Shown piece after piece: positions 10,074 to 18,459 of a DNA stretch of 64,000 bases. The stretch covers positions 372,001-436,000 of the forward strand of contig JADJJU010000006.1 of NCBI GenBank assembly GCA_016706365.1. The letters run 5' to 3'. The notes beneath the pieces are model-generated. The model saw only the letters and a program-made list of their open reading frames with translations. It had not been told where the DNA came from and did no database searches. Position 1 is the first letter of the stretch; each line of letters begins with the position of its first letter. The DNA comes from Saprospiraceae bacterium (GTDB taxonomy: Bacteria > Bacteroidota > Bacteroidia > Chitinophagales > Saprospiraceae). Position numbers and translations under genes: made by a program.

Positions 10074-12356
10074 CTATTTCCAGTTCAACTCATTCGTCAT
10101 AGAATACGGAAGATCACTTCTTTTATACTTGAGTGATTTGTTAGGTTTGTCTGACATCTTTAGTTCCAATTTTCCTCCTGCCCGAAAATCATTTATGTCA
10201 AGATACAGGGGATTAATATCTCTGCCTTCTATAAATGCAGAATTGATGTAAATATTTTCTTTGGAATTGTTTGGCGCATCAATGACAAATTCATATCCTG
10301 TTTGCATCTTAATTGTAGCCTTTTTGAACAGCGGTGATCCTAAAACAAATTGATCAGTTCCCGGAGTCACGGAATAAAAACCAAGGGCAGATAATACATA
10401 CCAGGCGGAAGTCTGACCATTGTCTTCATCACCACAAAGTCCGTCAGGAGCCGGAGTATATAGCTTATCCATGATATTGCGGACATGAAATTGAGTTTTC
10501 CAGGGTTGACCGGCATAATTATATAAATAAACCATATGCTGGATTGGTTGATTGCCATGAGCATATTGTCCCATATTCATAATCAGCATTTCTGTAATCT
10601 CATGAATTTGTACACCATAATAGCTATAATCAAATGTCGGTGCAGTCAGGAAAACAGAATCCAGTTTTTCAATAAATTGGTTTTCTCCCCCCATTAAATC
10701 TATCAAACCCTGGATATCATGAAACACGCACCAGGTCCAGTGCCAGGAGCAGCCTTCTGTAAATGCATCTCCCCATTTGTCAGGCCTGAAAGGAGCTTGA
10801 AAGCTTCCATCTTTGTTTTTACCCCGCATAAAATTGGTAGAAGAATCAAATACATTTTTATAATTCATTGCCCTTTTTTTGAATGTCTCAATTTCTGCTT
10901 TTGGTCGGTTTAATGCTTGAGCGAGTTTCCATATTGTGAAATCAGCGTATGCATATTCCAGAGTTCTTGCGGTATTCTCCGGAATATTAACATCATAAGG
11001 AATATAGCCCAGCTCATTATAGTATTTTACACCATAGCGGCCTACCGAAGATAAAGGGCCTTCATTCTCAGTGTTTTTAAGAATTGCTTTATAAAGTGTG
11101 TCTATATGTTCAGAATATATCCCTTTAAAGTATGAATCAGCAATTATGGCAGCTGAGTTTGAGCCTACCATGCAATTTCTGTGTCCGGGGCTGGCCCATT
11201 CGGGTAACCATCCGCTCTCCAGATAGGTATTGGTCAAGCCTTCCATGATTTGATCTGTTAGTTCAGGAAACACTAAGTTGAAAAATGGGAATACTGCTCT
11301 GAAAGTATCCCAAAATCCATTGTCTGTAAACATGTAACCATTTTCAACTTTACCATTGTAAGGACTGTAATGAATCAACTTTTCATCTTTGTCAAATTCA
11401 AAAAACTTACGGGGAAATAACATAGTCCTGTACAAGGCCGTATAAAAAGTCACATTTTGATCATGAGTTCCGCCTTCTACAAGGATTCTGTTGAGGCCTT
11501 TATTCCATGTATCAGCAGCTTCATTTTTAATTGTTTCAAATGATTTGTAACCTAATTCTCTATTCAGATTTAATTCAGCTTGCTCATGACTTATAAAGGA
11601 TGAGGCTATTTTCAAATTCACTTCTTCATTTGCCTTTGTCCTGAATCTGATGATTGTACCAACATGATTACTCTCAGCAGTTAATAAATCCTGGGTAATG
11701 ATACTATCCTTCACTCCATAAACGACATCGAATTCTTTATCTACATATATGACAAAATAGTTTTTGAAATTATCAGGCACTCCTCCCCTTGCGTTGCTGG
11801 CATATCCAATGATTTTCCTTTCTTCCGGAATGACTTTGATAAAAGAATTTTTGAAAAAACCGTCCACAAGCAAATATGCCTCATCAGTTTGAGGATAAGT
11901 AATTTTAAATGCAGCAGCTCTTTCTGTAGGTGCGATTTCAACAGTGGTATTGTAATCTGCCAAATAGACTTTATAATAGTGAGGTTTAGATATTTCAGCC
12001 TTATGAGAGAACCAGCTTCCCCGTTTATGCTCATCAAACAGTAATGTATCCGTCATCGCAAAAATTGAAAATGCGCCATAATCATTGATCCAGGGAGAAG
12101 GTTGATGTGTTTGTTTAAATCCTCTGATCTTATTTGCAGCATACTGGTAGCACCAGCCATCTCCCATTTTATTCGTCTGAGGGGTCCAGAAATTCATTCC
12201 CCATGGCAGAGCGATGGCAGGGTAAGTATTTCCGTTTGACAACTCATATTTAGAATCTGTACCGACTAAAGGGTTCACCAGATCTACCAGATTTTGAGAA
12301 GTTTGTGCAAAAAGAGAGGTGGAAAAGAGAAGGAGTGATAAGAGATATTTCAGCAT
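10074..12356 (-). CDS. GH92 family alpha-mannosidase, secreted
   Basis: Exo-acting, calcium-dependent alpha-mannosidase of glycoside hydrolase family 92 (760 aa), used by Bacteroidota to trim mannans or N-glycans. Signal peptide MLKYLLSLLLFSTSLFA. The mature N-terminus has DLVNPLVGTDS and NTYPAIALPWGMNFW. The (alpha/alpha)6 domain has EGCSWHWTWCVFHDIQ and the catalytic/metal region GDEDNGQTSAWYVLSALGF. The export signal points to the periplasm or outer membrane; there is no T9SS sorting domain. It stands alone, without a SusC/SusD pair nearby, so it is not in an obvious polysaccharide utilisation locus. Confidence 0.93.
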   Translation of the reverse strand: MLKYLLSLLLFSTSLFAQTSQNLVDLVNPLVGTDSKYELSNGNTYPAIALPWGMNFWTPQTNKMGDGWCYQYAANKIRGFKQTHQPSPWINDYGAFSIFAMTDTLLFDEHKRGSWFSHKAEISKPHYYKVYLADYNTTVEIAPTERAAAFKITYPQTDEAYLLVDGFFKNSFIKVIPEERKIIGYASNARGGVPDNFKNYFVIYVDKEFDVVYGVKDSIITQDLLTAESNHVGTIIRFRTKANEEVNLKIASSFISHEQAELNLNRELGYKSFETIKNEAADTWNKGLNRILVEGGTHDQNVTFYTALYRTMLFPRKFFEFDKDEKLIHYSPYNGKVENGYMFTDNGFWDTFRAVFPFFNLVFPELTDQIMEGLTNTYLESGWLPEWASPGHRNCMVGSNSAAIIADSYFKGIYSEHIDTLYKAILKNTENEGPLSSVGRYGVKYYNELGYIPYDVNIPENTARTLEYAYADFTIWKLAQALNRPKAEIETFKKRAMNYKNVFDSSTNFMRGKNKDGSFQAPFRPDKWGDAFTEGCSWHWTWCVFHDIQGLIDLMGGENQFIEKLDSVFLTAPTFDYSYYGVQIHEITEMLIMNMGQYAHGNQPIQHMVYLYNYAGQPWKTQFHVRNIMDKLYTPAPDGLCGDEDNGQTSAWYVLSALGFYSVTPGTDQFVLGSPLFKKATIKMQTGYEFVIDAPNNSKENIYINSAFIEGRDINPLYLDINDFRAGGKLELKMSDKPNKSLKYKRSDLPYSMTNELNWK

Positions 12357-12400
12357 AATGTCCGGAAATTTAGGAGTTGAATGCTGTAAATATAATTGTT

Positions 12401-12606
12401 AATAGTAAATGGTAAATAGTGAATGGTAAATGGTGAATGGTGAATGGTGAATGGTGAATGGTGAAATGGTGAATAGTGAATGGTGAATGGTGAATGGTAA
12501 GATGTGAAAAGTGAAAAGTGAAAAGTTATAGATGAATGGTGAATGGTGAATGGTGAAGTAGATAAGCTTGTTTGAAGTGAGAAATGTGAAATATGAAATG
12601 TGAAAA
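12401..12606. repeat. Heptanucleotide repeat tracts (GTGAATG, GTGAAAA, ATGTGAA)
   Basis: Start of a 961-bp gene-free island. About a dozen imperfect copies of GTGAATG run from 12401 to 12556, interrupted by GTGAAAA repeated three times near 12514-12530. ATGTGAA-type units follow at 12576-12606. All have period 7 despite different words. Frames crossing this tract are low-complexity and not counted as genes. Confidence 0.85.
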
Positions 12607-12757
12607 ATAAACGATATTAGAAATACCTGATTCAGAGTAGGAATGAATGGGCAAATAAATAGATGACCATCGAAGTATTTTCAAAAAGTTATTAACTTCA
12701 TGACTTCTCTGGTAGAAAAAAATAGTACTACCCATATTCTGAGCACCCTATTGTTTG

Positions 12758-12790
12758 TTGTTGTCCGTGGCTGGAAGCAACGGACAACAA
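12758..12790. repeat. Perfect 11-bp inverted repeat (TTGTTGTCCGT)
   Basis: Arms TTGTTGTCCGT and ACGGACAACAA with an 11-nt loop GGCTGGAAGCA. No T-run follows, so it is not an obvious terminator. The centre (CCGTGGCTGGAAGCAACGG) resembles the palindromes at 13003 and 13141. Confidence 0.8.
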
Positions 12791-12813
12791 TGGTTAAGAG
12801 TGGGCCAACAATT

Positions 12814-12853
12814 GAAAGTTGAAAGGTGAAAGTGGAAAGTGGAAAGTGGAAAG
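12814..12853. repeat. Heptanucleotide repeat (GAAAGTG)
   Basis: Six consecutive units in register: GAAAGTT, GAAAGGT, then GAAAGTG three times, then GAAAGG. Same period 7 as the tract at 12401, with a different word. Confidence 0.8.
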
Positions 12854-13002
12854 GTAACAGCAGTTATTAATGATTATTGCTTAATGAAAAGATGTTGGTA
12901 ATGGTTAATTCTTAATAGTAAAATGGTCATCAGGGTAATCATCTTGTAGCGTCTTCCGGCTTTTCAACGAGCAACCAGCAACTATCAACTAATTTGCTTG
13001 GG

Positions 13003-13170
13003 TCCCATAGCTGAAAGCTACGCAAAGCAGTGAGTGAGATTTGGCAGTTAATTGATAATTGATAATGAACAGCCAATTAAGGCATTGCTACCCCAAAATT
13101 ATAATTAGGTTTGCATATCAAGCACTCTTAGCGAATGTGTGCCGTAGCTGAAAGCTACGAGAAGCAGAGT
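13003..13170. repeat. Two copies of a TAGCTGAAAGCTA palindromic element
   Basis: Copy 1 (about 13003-13042) contains CCATAGCTGAAAGCTACGCA. Copy 2 (about 13138-13170) contains CCGTAGCTGAAAGCTACGAG, with perfect arms CGTAGCT/AGCTACG at 13143-13159. Both are followed by an AAGCAG-plus-GTG segment. Related centres occur near 9940 and 12765. Confidence 0.7.
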
Positions 13171-13179
13171 GTGTGCGTT

Positions 13180-13317
13180 GGCTGTTCAGCTAGAGGCTAA
13201 AAGCCAGATGCCAGAAGCGGCTGTTTCGCTTTTCTAGCAGCTCGGGGCTTGTAGCTTGCATCTTGAGGCTTTTCCCCGGCTGTTCGCCAAAAGCCAAAAG
13301 CTAATAGCCAACAGCTA
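13180..13317. repeat. AAAAGCC-type heptad block shared with 49.6 kb
   Basis: Contains GGCTGTTCAGCTAGAGGC, AGATGCCAGAAG, CTTTTCCCCGGCTGTTCGCC and in-register heptads CAAAAGC, CAAAAGC, TAATAGC, CAACAGC. Nearly the same blocks occur at 49578-49740 in a different order. It ends at the stop codon of the ABC-F gene. Confidence 0.75.
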
Positions 13318-15222
13318 TCACACTTCAAGCTGCACACTCATCGATTCCCATTCCTTATATGCTGATTCAAGCCAGGATTTGTGATCATTATAAATTTTCA
13401 GGAATTGTGGATACTCCGGAGAATTATATTTTTCAGGATCTGCCATCTGGCTCTCCATTTCCAGAACAAGGGTTTCTGTTTTTTCTATTTTCTTTTCCAG
13501 ATTCTGGAGATTACGCTGAATAGTTCTGACTTGATCCAGATTGAGTACAGGGATTTTAGGAACTTCTGCTACTTTTTGTTGCTGAGTGTTCATTTCCACT
13601 GAACGCATGTTATCGAAAGCTCGTTTTTCAAGATAATAATCGATGTCACCAAGGAATGTCTTGATGGATCGATCCCGAAATTCAACCACCTGATCTGTCA
13701 GTCCTTTCAGAAATTCCCTGTCATGAGAAACAACCAGCAAGGTCCCGTCGTAATTCAATAATGCTTGTTTAAGAACATCTTTGGACAACATGTCAAGGTG
13801 ATTCGTAGGCTCATCCAGCAGTAAAGTATTGATTGGCTTCAATAGAAGCATCGAGAGTGCAAGTCTGGCTCTTTCCCCTCCGGAAAGAACTTTTACTTTT
13901 TTATCTACATCCTCACCGCTAAACATGAAAGCACCCAGAATACTTCTTACACGTGTGCGCATATCTTCAGGTGCCATGTCTTCCATGACCTGAAGGACTG
14001 TTTTGTCACTATCTAAATTTTCTGCCTGATTCTGAGCATAATACCCGATCTGAACACTTTGACCTATTTCGATCTGACCGCTGGATACCCGCTCTTCGCC
14101 TATCAACAATTTAGCAAGGGTGGTTTTACCCTGGCCATTTTGCCCAACGAAGGCAACACGCTGACCTCTTTCTACTTCAAAATCGACCTTATCCAACACC
14201 TTAATGACTCCATAATCCTTAGATACTTCTTTCGCTTTCAGTACGATTTGAGCAGATCTGGGTGAGGGTGGGAAGCGAATCTTCATGGTATGGGTATCAG
14301 CAACATCGAGCTCCACCCGCTCCATTTTATTTAGTTGCTTTTGCATAGATTGAGCCATCTTTGTTTTCGTGGCCTTGGCCATGAATCGGTTGATAGTTTT
14401 CTCTCTTTCTGCAATAACTTTTTGCTGGTTCTCATAGGTTGCCAAAAGCTTCTCACGTCTTTCTTCCCTGAGAATCAAATATTTTGAATAGTTAGCTTTG
14501 TAATCAAATACCTTCCCCATTTCTACTTCCACCGTTCGGGTCGTGATGCTATCCAGGAATTGCTTATCGTGGGAAATCAGGAGTATAGTACCAGGGTAAA
14601 CCTTTAAGAAATTTTCCAACCAAATAATGGATTCAATATCCAGGTGATTGGTGGGCTCATCCAGTAACAGATAATCCGGTTTTTGCAATAACAATTTTGC
14701 GAGCTCAACCCTCATCTGCCAGCCGCCGGAAAATTCAGCCAATGTGCGTTCAAAATCTGTTTGCTTGAAACCAAGTCCTTTTAGGATTCTTTCAGTTTCG
14801 GCAACAGCTTCTTCAGGTTGAATAATGGAGAGTCTTTCAGTGAGATGAGTCAACTGATCTATAAGATCGTGGTAAGCATCTGATTCATAATCCGTACGTT
14901 CGCCCAATTGTTCGTTAACATACAAAAGCTGCTTTTCCATTGTCTTGATTTCGTCGAATGCTTCCTGGGCTATTTCGATTACTTTCTTTTCCAGTCTCAG
15001 CTTAAGATCCTGGTGAAGATAACCTATGGTTATTCCTTTTGGTAGTAATATTTTGCCTTCATCAGGTTTAGATTCACCAGCTAGCAAGCGCAGCAAAGTG
15101 GACTTTCCTGCCCCATTCCTTCCTACCAAACCAATCTTCTCACCGGGTACGATAGTGAGGTCTATTTTGTCAAATAATACCCTGTTTCCATATTGCAGAT
15201 ATACCTGCTGTAACTGAATCAT
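13318..15222 (-). CDS. ABC-F family ATPase
   Basis: Soluble duplicated ABC ATPase of the ABC-F class, which acts on ribosomes (translation or antibiotic-protection factors) and not as a transporter. Domain 1 has Walker A GRNGAGKST, signature FSGGWQMR and Walker B LLLDEPTNHLD. An inter-domain linker rich in Lys/Arg follows (RFMAKATKTKMAQSMQKQLN). Domain 2 has Walker A GQNGQGKTT, signature LSGGERAR and LLLDEPTNHLD. The C-terminal ~90 residues form a charged coiled coil. There are no transmembrane segments. A frame extends to 15249, but a -7 box overlaps that region and AAGGAG sits 8 nt before the ATG at 15222, so I start there (MIQLQQVYLQYG). Subfamily (Uup, YfmR-like) not resolved. Confidence 0.92.
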   Translation of the reverse strand: MIQLQQVYLQYGNRVLFDKIDLTIVPGEKIGLVGRNGAGKSTLLRLLAGESKPDEGKILLPKGITIGYLHQDLKLRLEKKVIEIAQEAFDEIKTMEKQLLYVNEQLGERTDYESDAYHDLIDQLTHLTERLSIIQPEEAVAETERILKGLGFKQTDFERTLAEFSGGWQMRVELAKLLLQKPDYLLLDEPTNHLDIESIIWLENFLKVYPGTILLISHDKQFLDSITTRTVEVEMGKVFDYKANYSKYLILREERREKLLATYENQQKVIAEREKTINRFMAKATKTKMAQSMQKQLNKMERVELDVADTHTMKIRFPPSPRSAQIVLKAKEVSKDYGVIKVLDKVDFEVERGQRVAFVGQNGQGKTTLAKLLIGEERVSSGQIEIGQSVQIGYYAQNQAENLDSDKTVLQVMEDMAPEDMRTRVRSILGAFMFSGEDVDKKVKVLSGGERARLALSMLLLKPINTLLLDEPTNHLDMLSKDVLKQALLNYDGTLLVVSHDREFLKGLTDQVVEFRDRSIKTFLGDIDYYLEKRAFDNMRSVEMNTQQQKVAEVPKIPVLNLDQVRTIQRNLQNLEKKIEKTETLVLEMESQMADPEKYNSPEYPQFLKIYNDHKSWLESAYKEWESMSVQLEV

Positions 15223-15246
15223 ATTGCTGTCTCCTTTTTCAGGGTG

Positions 15247-15254
15247 CAAAGATA
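15247..15254 (-). promoter_or_regulatory. -7 box (TATCTTTG) and Shine-Dalgarno of the ABC-F gene
   Basis: TATCTTTG on the minus strand matches TAnnTTTG, about 25 nt before the ATG at 15222. An AAGGAG ribosome-binding site at about 15231-15236 decides this start over the one at 15249, which would overlap the promoter. Confidence 0.55.
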
Positions 15255-15373
15255 CAATAAATCATCAGCCTGTAAGCTATCGGACTGAGAGTCTTAAGCG
15301 TGGATAATTCAATCTATTATAATATGAAAATGGAAGATTGGGAATCAGGCAATTCAAATTTTGCAATATGACC

Positions 15374-15934
15374 CTAATTCCAAGTTTTATACTCTGGCAT
15401 CTGAGAAATGACAGCATATTGATTGCCTTTGTTATGCATGATCTGCCTCCAAAGTTTTTTTGTCTGGATATTAAAAATGTAATTTTTATCCATTTCTGCC
15501 GTGAGCCAGGAGCCAACTTCCAGCTCCTCTTCCAGCTGACCGGCAGTCCACCCTGAATATCCAATGAAAAACCGAATATGATGCGGTTCTACAAATCCTT
15601 CTTTGATAAGAGCTTTCAATTGATTAAAATCACCCCCCCAGGAAACTCCGTCAGCTACTTCATAACTTTCATCCAATAATTCTCCCAGGCTATGTACATA
15701 GTGCAAAGTGTCTGTTGCTACAGGACCACCGAAACTTACTCGGGCATGAAATTCAGGGAATTCAGCAAGGAGATCTGCGACATTCATTTTGATTGGTTTA
15801 TTGAGTATAAAACCTACGCTTCCTTCTGATCCATGATCACATAACAAGATCGCACTCCTTTTAAAATTGGGATCCAACATAAATGGTTCTGCCAACAGAA
15901 TTGTGCCTTTTTGTACAATGATTTTTTGTTGCAT
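15374..15934 (-). CDS. YqgE/AlgH family protein
   Basis: 186-residue conserved protein of the UPF0301 (YqgE/AlgH) family, whose biochemical role is not firmly known. Family marks: GTILLAEPFMLDPNFKRSAI near the N-terminus, GSVGFILNKP, VSFGGPVATDTLHYVHS and FIGYSGWTAGQLEEELEVGS. No signal peptide or membrane segment. Transcribed toward the ABC-F gene from a region that also follows fabD; no clear operon with either. Confidence 0.92.
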   Translation of the reverse strand: MQQKIIVQKGTILLAEPFMLDPNFKRSAILLCDHGSEGSVGFILNKPIKMNVADLLAEFPEFHARVSFGGPVATDTLHYVHSLGELLDESYEVADGVSWGGDFNQLKALIKEGFVEPHHIRFFIGYSGWTAGQLEEELEVGSWLTAEMDKNYIFNIQTKKLWRQIMHNKGNQYAVISQMPEYKTWN

Positions 15935-15991
15935 AAATCAAAAATAACAAATAAAATATATTCTCATAAGGAAGATTTTGTTAATATGCTC

Positions 15992-16012
15992 AATTATTTG
16001 GCTCAAATAATT
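15992..16012. other. AT-rich perfect hairpin
   Basis: AATTATTTG / CAAATAATT, 9-bp arms and a 3-nt loop, in the 222-bp gap between fabD and yqgE. No T-run, so termination is doubtful; an operator or a weak terminator are both possible. Confidence 0.4.
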
Positions 16013-16156
16013 AAAAGTACCAACAAATAAAATACCCATAATCCATCAGACTAACAGATATTTACTTACCTATTTACGAGAAAAATTAAACTATCGTTTT
16101 TCTGATAAAAAATTGACTCTTACAAATTCAGCCAGTTACAGTCCAATTATTAAACT

Positions 16157-17035
16157 TCAGAGAGTCTCAGTGGGCATTTGTCTGTCGATTCTCGCGATGA
16201 AACCACGAATGACTTTTCCGGTTCCTCCTACTTCAATAAACTGAGATGCACCATCCGCTATCATGTTCTGCATAATTTGAGTCCAACGAACCGGAGACGT
16301 GAGTTGATTAATGAGATTCCTGCGTATAATTTCAGGTTCCAGGTAAGCAAAAGCATCAACATTCTGATAAATGGGACAAGAAGGGATAGCAATATTTGCA
16401 GATTTCAAAGCTTTCTCCAATTCTTCCCGGGCGGGCTCCATTAGTGGAGAATGGAAAGCACCTCCTACCTGAAGTACGACAGCAGTTCTGGCTCCTGCTT
16501 CTTTTGCTTTGGCTACAGCGGCATCAACACCTGAAATTGTTCCGGAAATGACCAACTGGCCAGGACAATTATAATTTGCCGGAACAACAATATCATCAAT
16601 GGATGCGCATATTTCTTCTAAGATAGCATCTTCTAAGCCGATAATGGCTGCCATAGTAGAAGGTGTAATCTCACATGCTTTTTGCATTGCCTCTGCACGT
16701 ATCTGCACCAGTTTTAATCCTTCCTCAAAACTCAAGCCATCTGCCGCAACAAGCGCTGAGAATTCTCCTAAAGAATGCCCGGCTATCATCTGAGGTTTGA
16801 ATTCCACACCGGCCATTTTAGCTTTAACAATAGAATGCAGAAAAACAGCAGGCTGAGTAATTCTGGTTTCCTTTAATTCTTCTGCACTACCATGAAACAT
16901 GATCTCCGATAATTTATACCCCAGAATATCATCCGCCTGATGAAATAATTGGCGGGCCACATCTGAACTTTCATATAAATCCTTACCCATACCTTCAAAC
17001 TGTGCAGCTTGTCCAGGAAAAACATATGCTCTCAT
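16157..17035 (-). CDS. fabD: Malonyl-CoA:ACP transacylase
   Basis: Loads malonyl groups onto acyl carrier protein for fatty acid synthesis; cytoplasmic. N-terminal YVFPGQAAQFEGMGKDLY, nucleophile elbow GHSLGE with Ser88, Arg in VQIRAEAMQ, and the catalytic His in GGAFHSPLMEPA near residue 199. 292 residues, standard length. No other fab gene adjoins it. Confidence 0.95.
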   Translation of the reverse strand: MRAYVFPGQAAQFEGMGKDLYESSDVARQLFHQADDILGYKLSEIMFHGSAEELKETRITQPAVFLHSIVKAKMAGVEFKPQMIAGHSLGEFSALVAADGLSFEEGLKLVQIRAEAMQKACEITPSTMAAIIGLEDAILEEICASIDDIVVPANYNCPGQLVISGTISGVDAAVAKAKEAGARTAVVLQVGGAFHSPLMEPAREELEKALKSANIAIPSCPIYQNVDAFAYLEPEIIRRNLINQLTSPVRWTQIMQNMIADGASQFIEVGGTGKVIRGFIARIDRQMPTETL

Positions 17036-17136
17036 CTAATAAACTTTGATTGATTAAGACTATCAAAAACTAATTCTCTGAATCCTGCAAAATCAGGAAT
17101 CAGGAGCAAATTTATCATTTTGCAGATAATCTGTAT

Positions 17137-18459
17137 TTAATGACCCAAAATAATGAAGCTCGTAAAAAGATGCCTTTCGAATGTCCTTAATGACACGAAA
17201 TATTTTCCAGGCGGCAAATGTCCTGTCAAATAGCTGAAGCTGTGAGTTCCTTCAGGCAAAATCTGATGAGAAAGTCTGCTTACATGTGTTCCTGTCGTGG
17301 AATAAATATCCAGAAGAGCCATCGTTCTGGCATCCAGATTACATTCAATACTCACCTGATCCATCACAGGATTGGAAGATGTGATTTTAATTGAATGGGG
17401 AATAAGACTCTCCCTGGCTGTGAATTCTGTTTCATTCACAGCTGTATTAAGAGTATCTCTTGAATATACTTTATATCCGGCAGCAAACATTTTGCCATCC
17501 GGTCGTTTGAAGAATCGATTGATATTCTGCGTTTCGAAAAGCTGCACCCAATCCTCACCTCCATTTCTGGTTTCAAAGATACCGGTGCCATAACCTGCCA
17601 GCCAGCCAATATTTTCATCCTGAAATCCAATACCCTGTGCATCAAAAAAGTCCGGGAAAGTTTTTTCAAATTCATAATATGTCCAGGTCATTCCACCATC
17701 AATCGATTTCATATAAGATGGTATTTCCCCTGTAAAGTTTTGTACGGAGGCATAGGCAACAAGCGCTGAAGTGAATTCAAGTTTCCAAACATACGAAGTA
17801 GCCCTGCCTGTTCCTGCAATCTTTGACCAGGTATCACCACCATCAGAAGTATACAAAATAATACCTTCTTCATTTAGCGCAAGATTTTGTGGCCCTGTCC
17901 CTGCAATGAATCCATGCATTTCATCTAAAAAGTGTACATCCACAGCCCCATTAAGTAAATTATCGATCTCTGTCATGGTCCAGGTAAGACCTGCATCTGT
18001 TGATTTGAAAAATCTGGCTGGAGAATAAAATACGCCTACTCCAAACACAATTGAATCGCCGATATGAGCCAGGCCGCATATGGATTTGTTTTCTCCAGGA
18101 AGTCTGTTACTTATATCGTTCCAGGAAATGCCACCATCCAGAGTTTGAAAAAACTTATTTTCCAGAGATCCGGCAAATCCAACTGAAGGAGAAATATATT
18201 CGACAGAACGGATATATACATTCTTCTGATCAGATTGTATCCAGGTCTCCCCTCCGTCAAATGTCGTATGAAAAATTCCCTTAGGGTCCCCTACTGTACC
18301 ATGTGTTGCCGAAGTAAAATATATATCATCGTACCTGAAAATATCCGGATTCTCAGGTAAGCTGAAATTTGGTACCCACTGAGAATTGACTGTTTGTAAT
18401 GATGTGAAGCAGAATATGAAGTACAGGAAGAATATTCTATGATTTATTTTTGGATACAT
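17137..18459 (-). CDS. T9SS-sorted protein with YCF48/BNR-like beta-propeller
   Basis: Secreted protein of 440 residues. Signal peptide within the first 27 residues. Six or more Asp-box motifs of the form (S/T)xDGGxTW occur (TFDGGETW, TLDGGISW, STDAGLTW, TSDGGDTW, SIDGGMTW, TRNGGEDW), spaced as in sialidase/YCF48-type beta-propellers. The last ~80 residues look like a T9SS sorting domain (GTHVSRLSHQIL ... GKYFVSLRT). Function unknown; propellers of this kind are often binding modules. Its ATG shares one base with the stop of the upstream acetoacetyl-CoA synthetase gene (TAATG), so the genes are coupled, although their roles look unrelated. Confidence 0.82.
   Translation of the reverse strand: MYPKINHRIFFLYFIFCFTSLQTVNSQWVPNFSLPENPDIFRYDDIYFTSATHGTVGDPKGIFHTTFDGGETWIQSDQKNVYIRSVEYISPSVGFAGSLENKFFQTLDGGISWNDISNRLPGENKSICGLAHIGDSIVFGVGVFYSPARFFKSTDAGLTWTMTEIDNLLNGAVDVHFLDEMHGFIAGTGPQNLALNEEGIILYTSDGGDTWSKIAGTGRATSYVWKLEFTSALVAYASVQNFTGEIPSYMKSIDGGMTWTYYEFEKTFPDFFDAQGIGFQDENIGWLAGYGTGIFETRNGGEDWVQLFETQNINRFFKRPDGKMFAAGYKVYSRDTLNTAVNETEFTARESLIPHSIKITSSNPVMDQVSIECNLDARTMALLDIYSTTGTHVSRLSHQILPEGTHSFSYLTGHLPPGKYFVSLRTFERHLFTSFIILGH

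Noticed and set aside
12526..12735. 69-codon frame in the repeat island
   Set aside because: It reads through heptad repeats (HHSPFTIHL) and has no domain or promoter.
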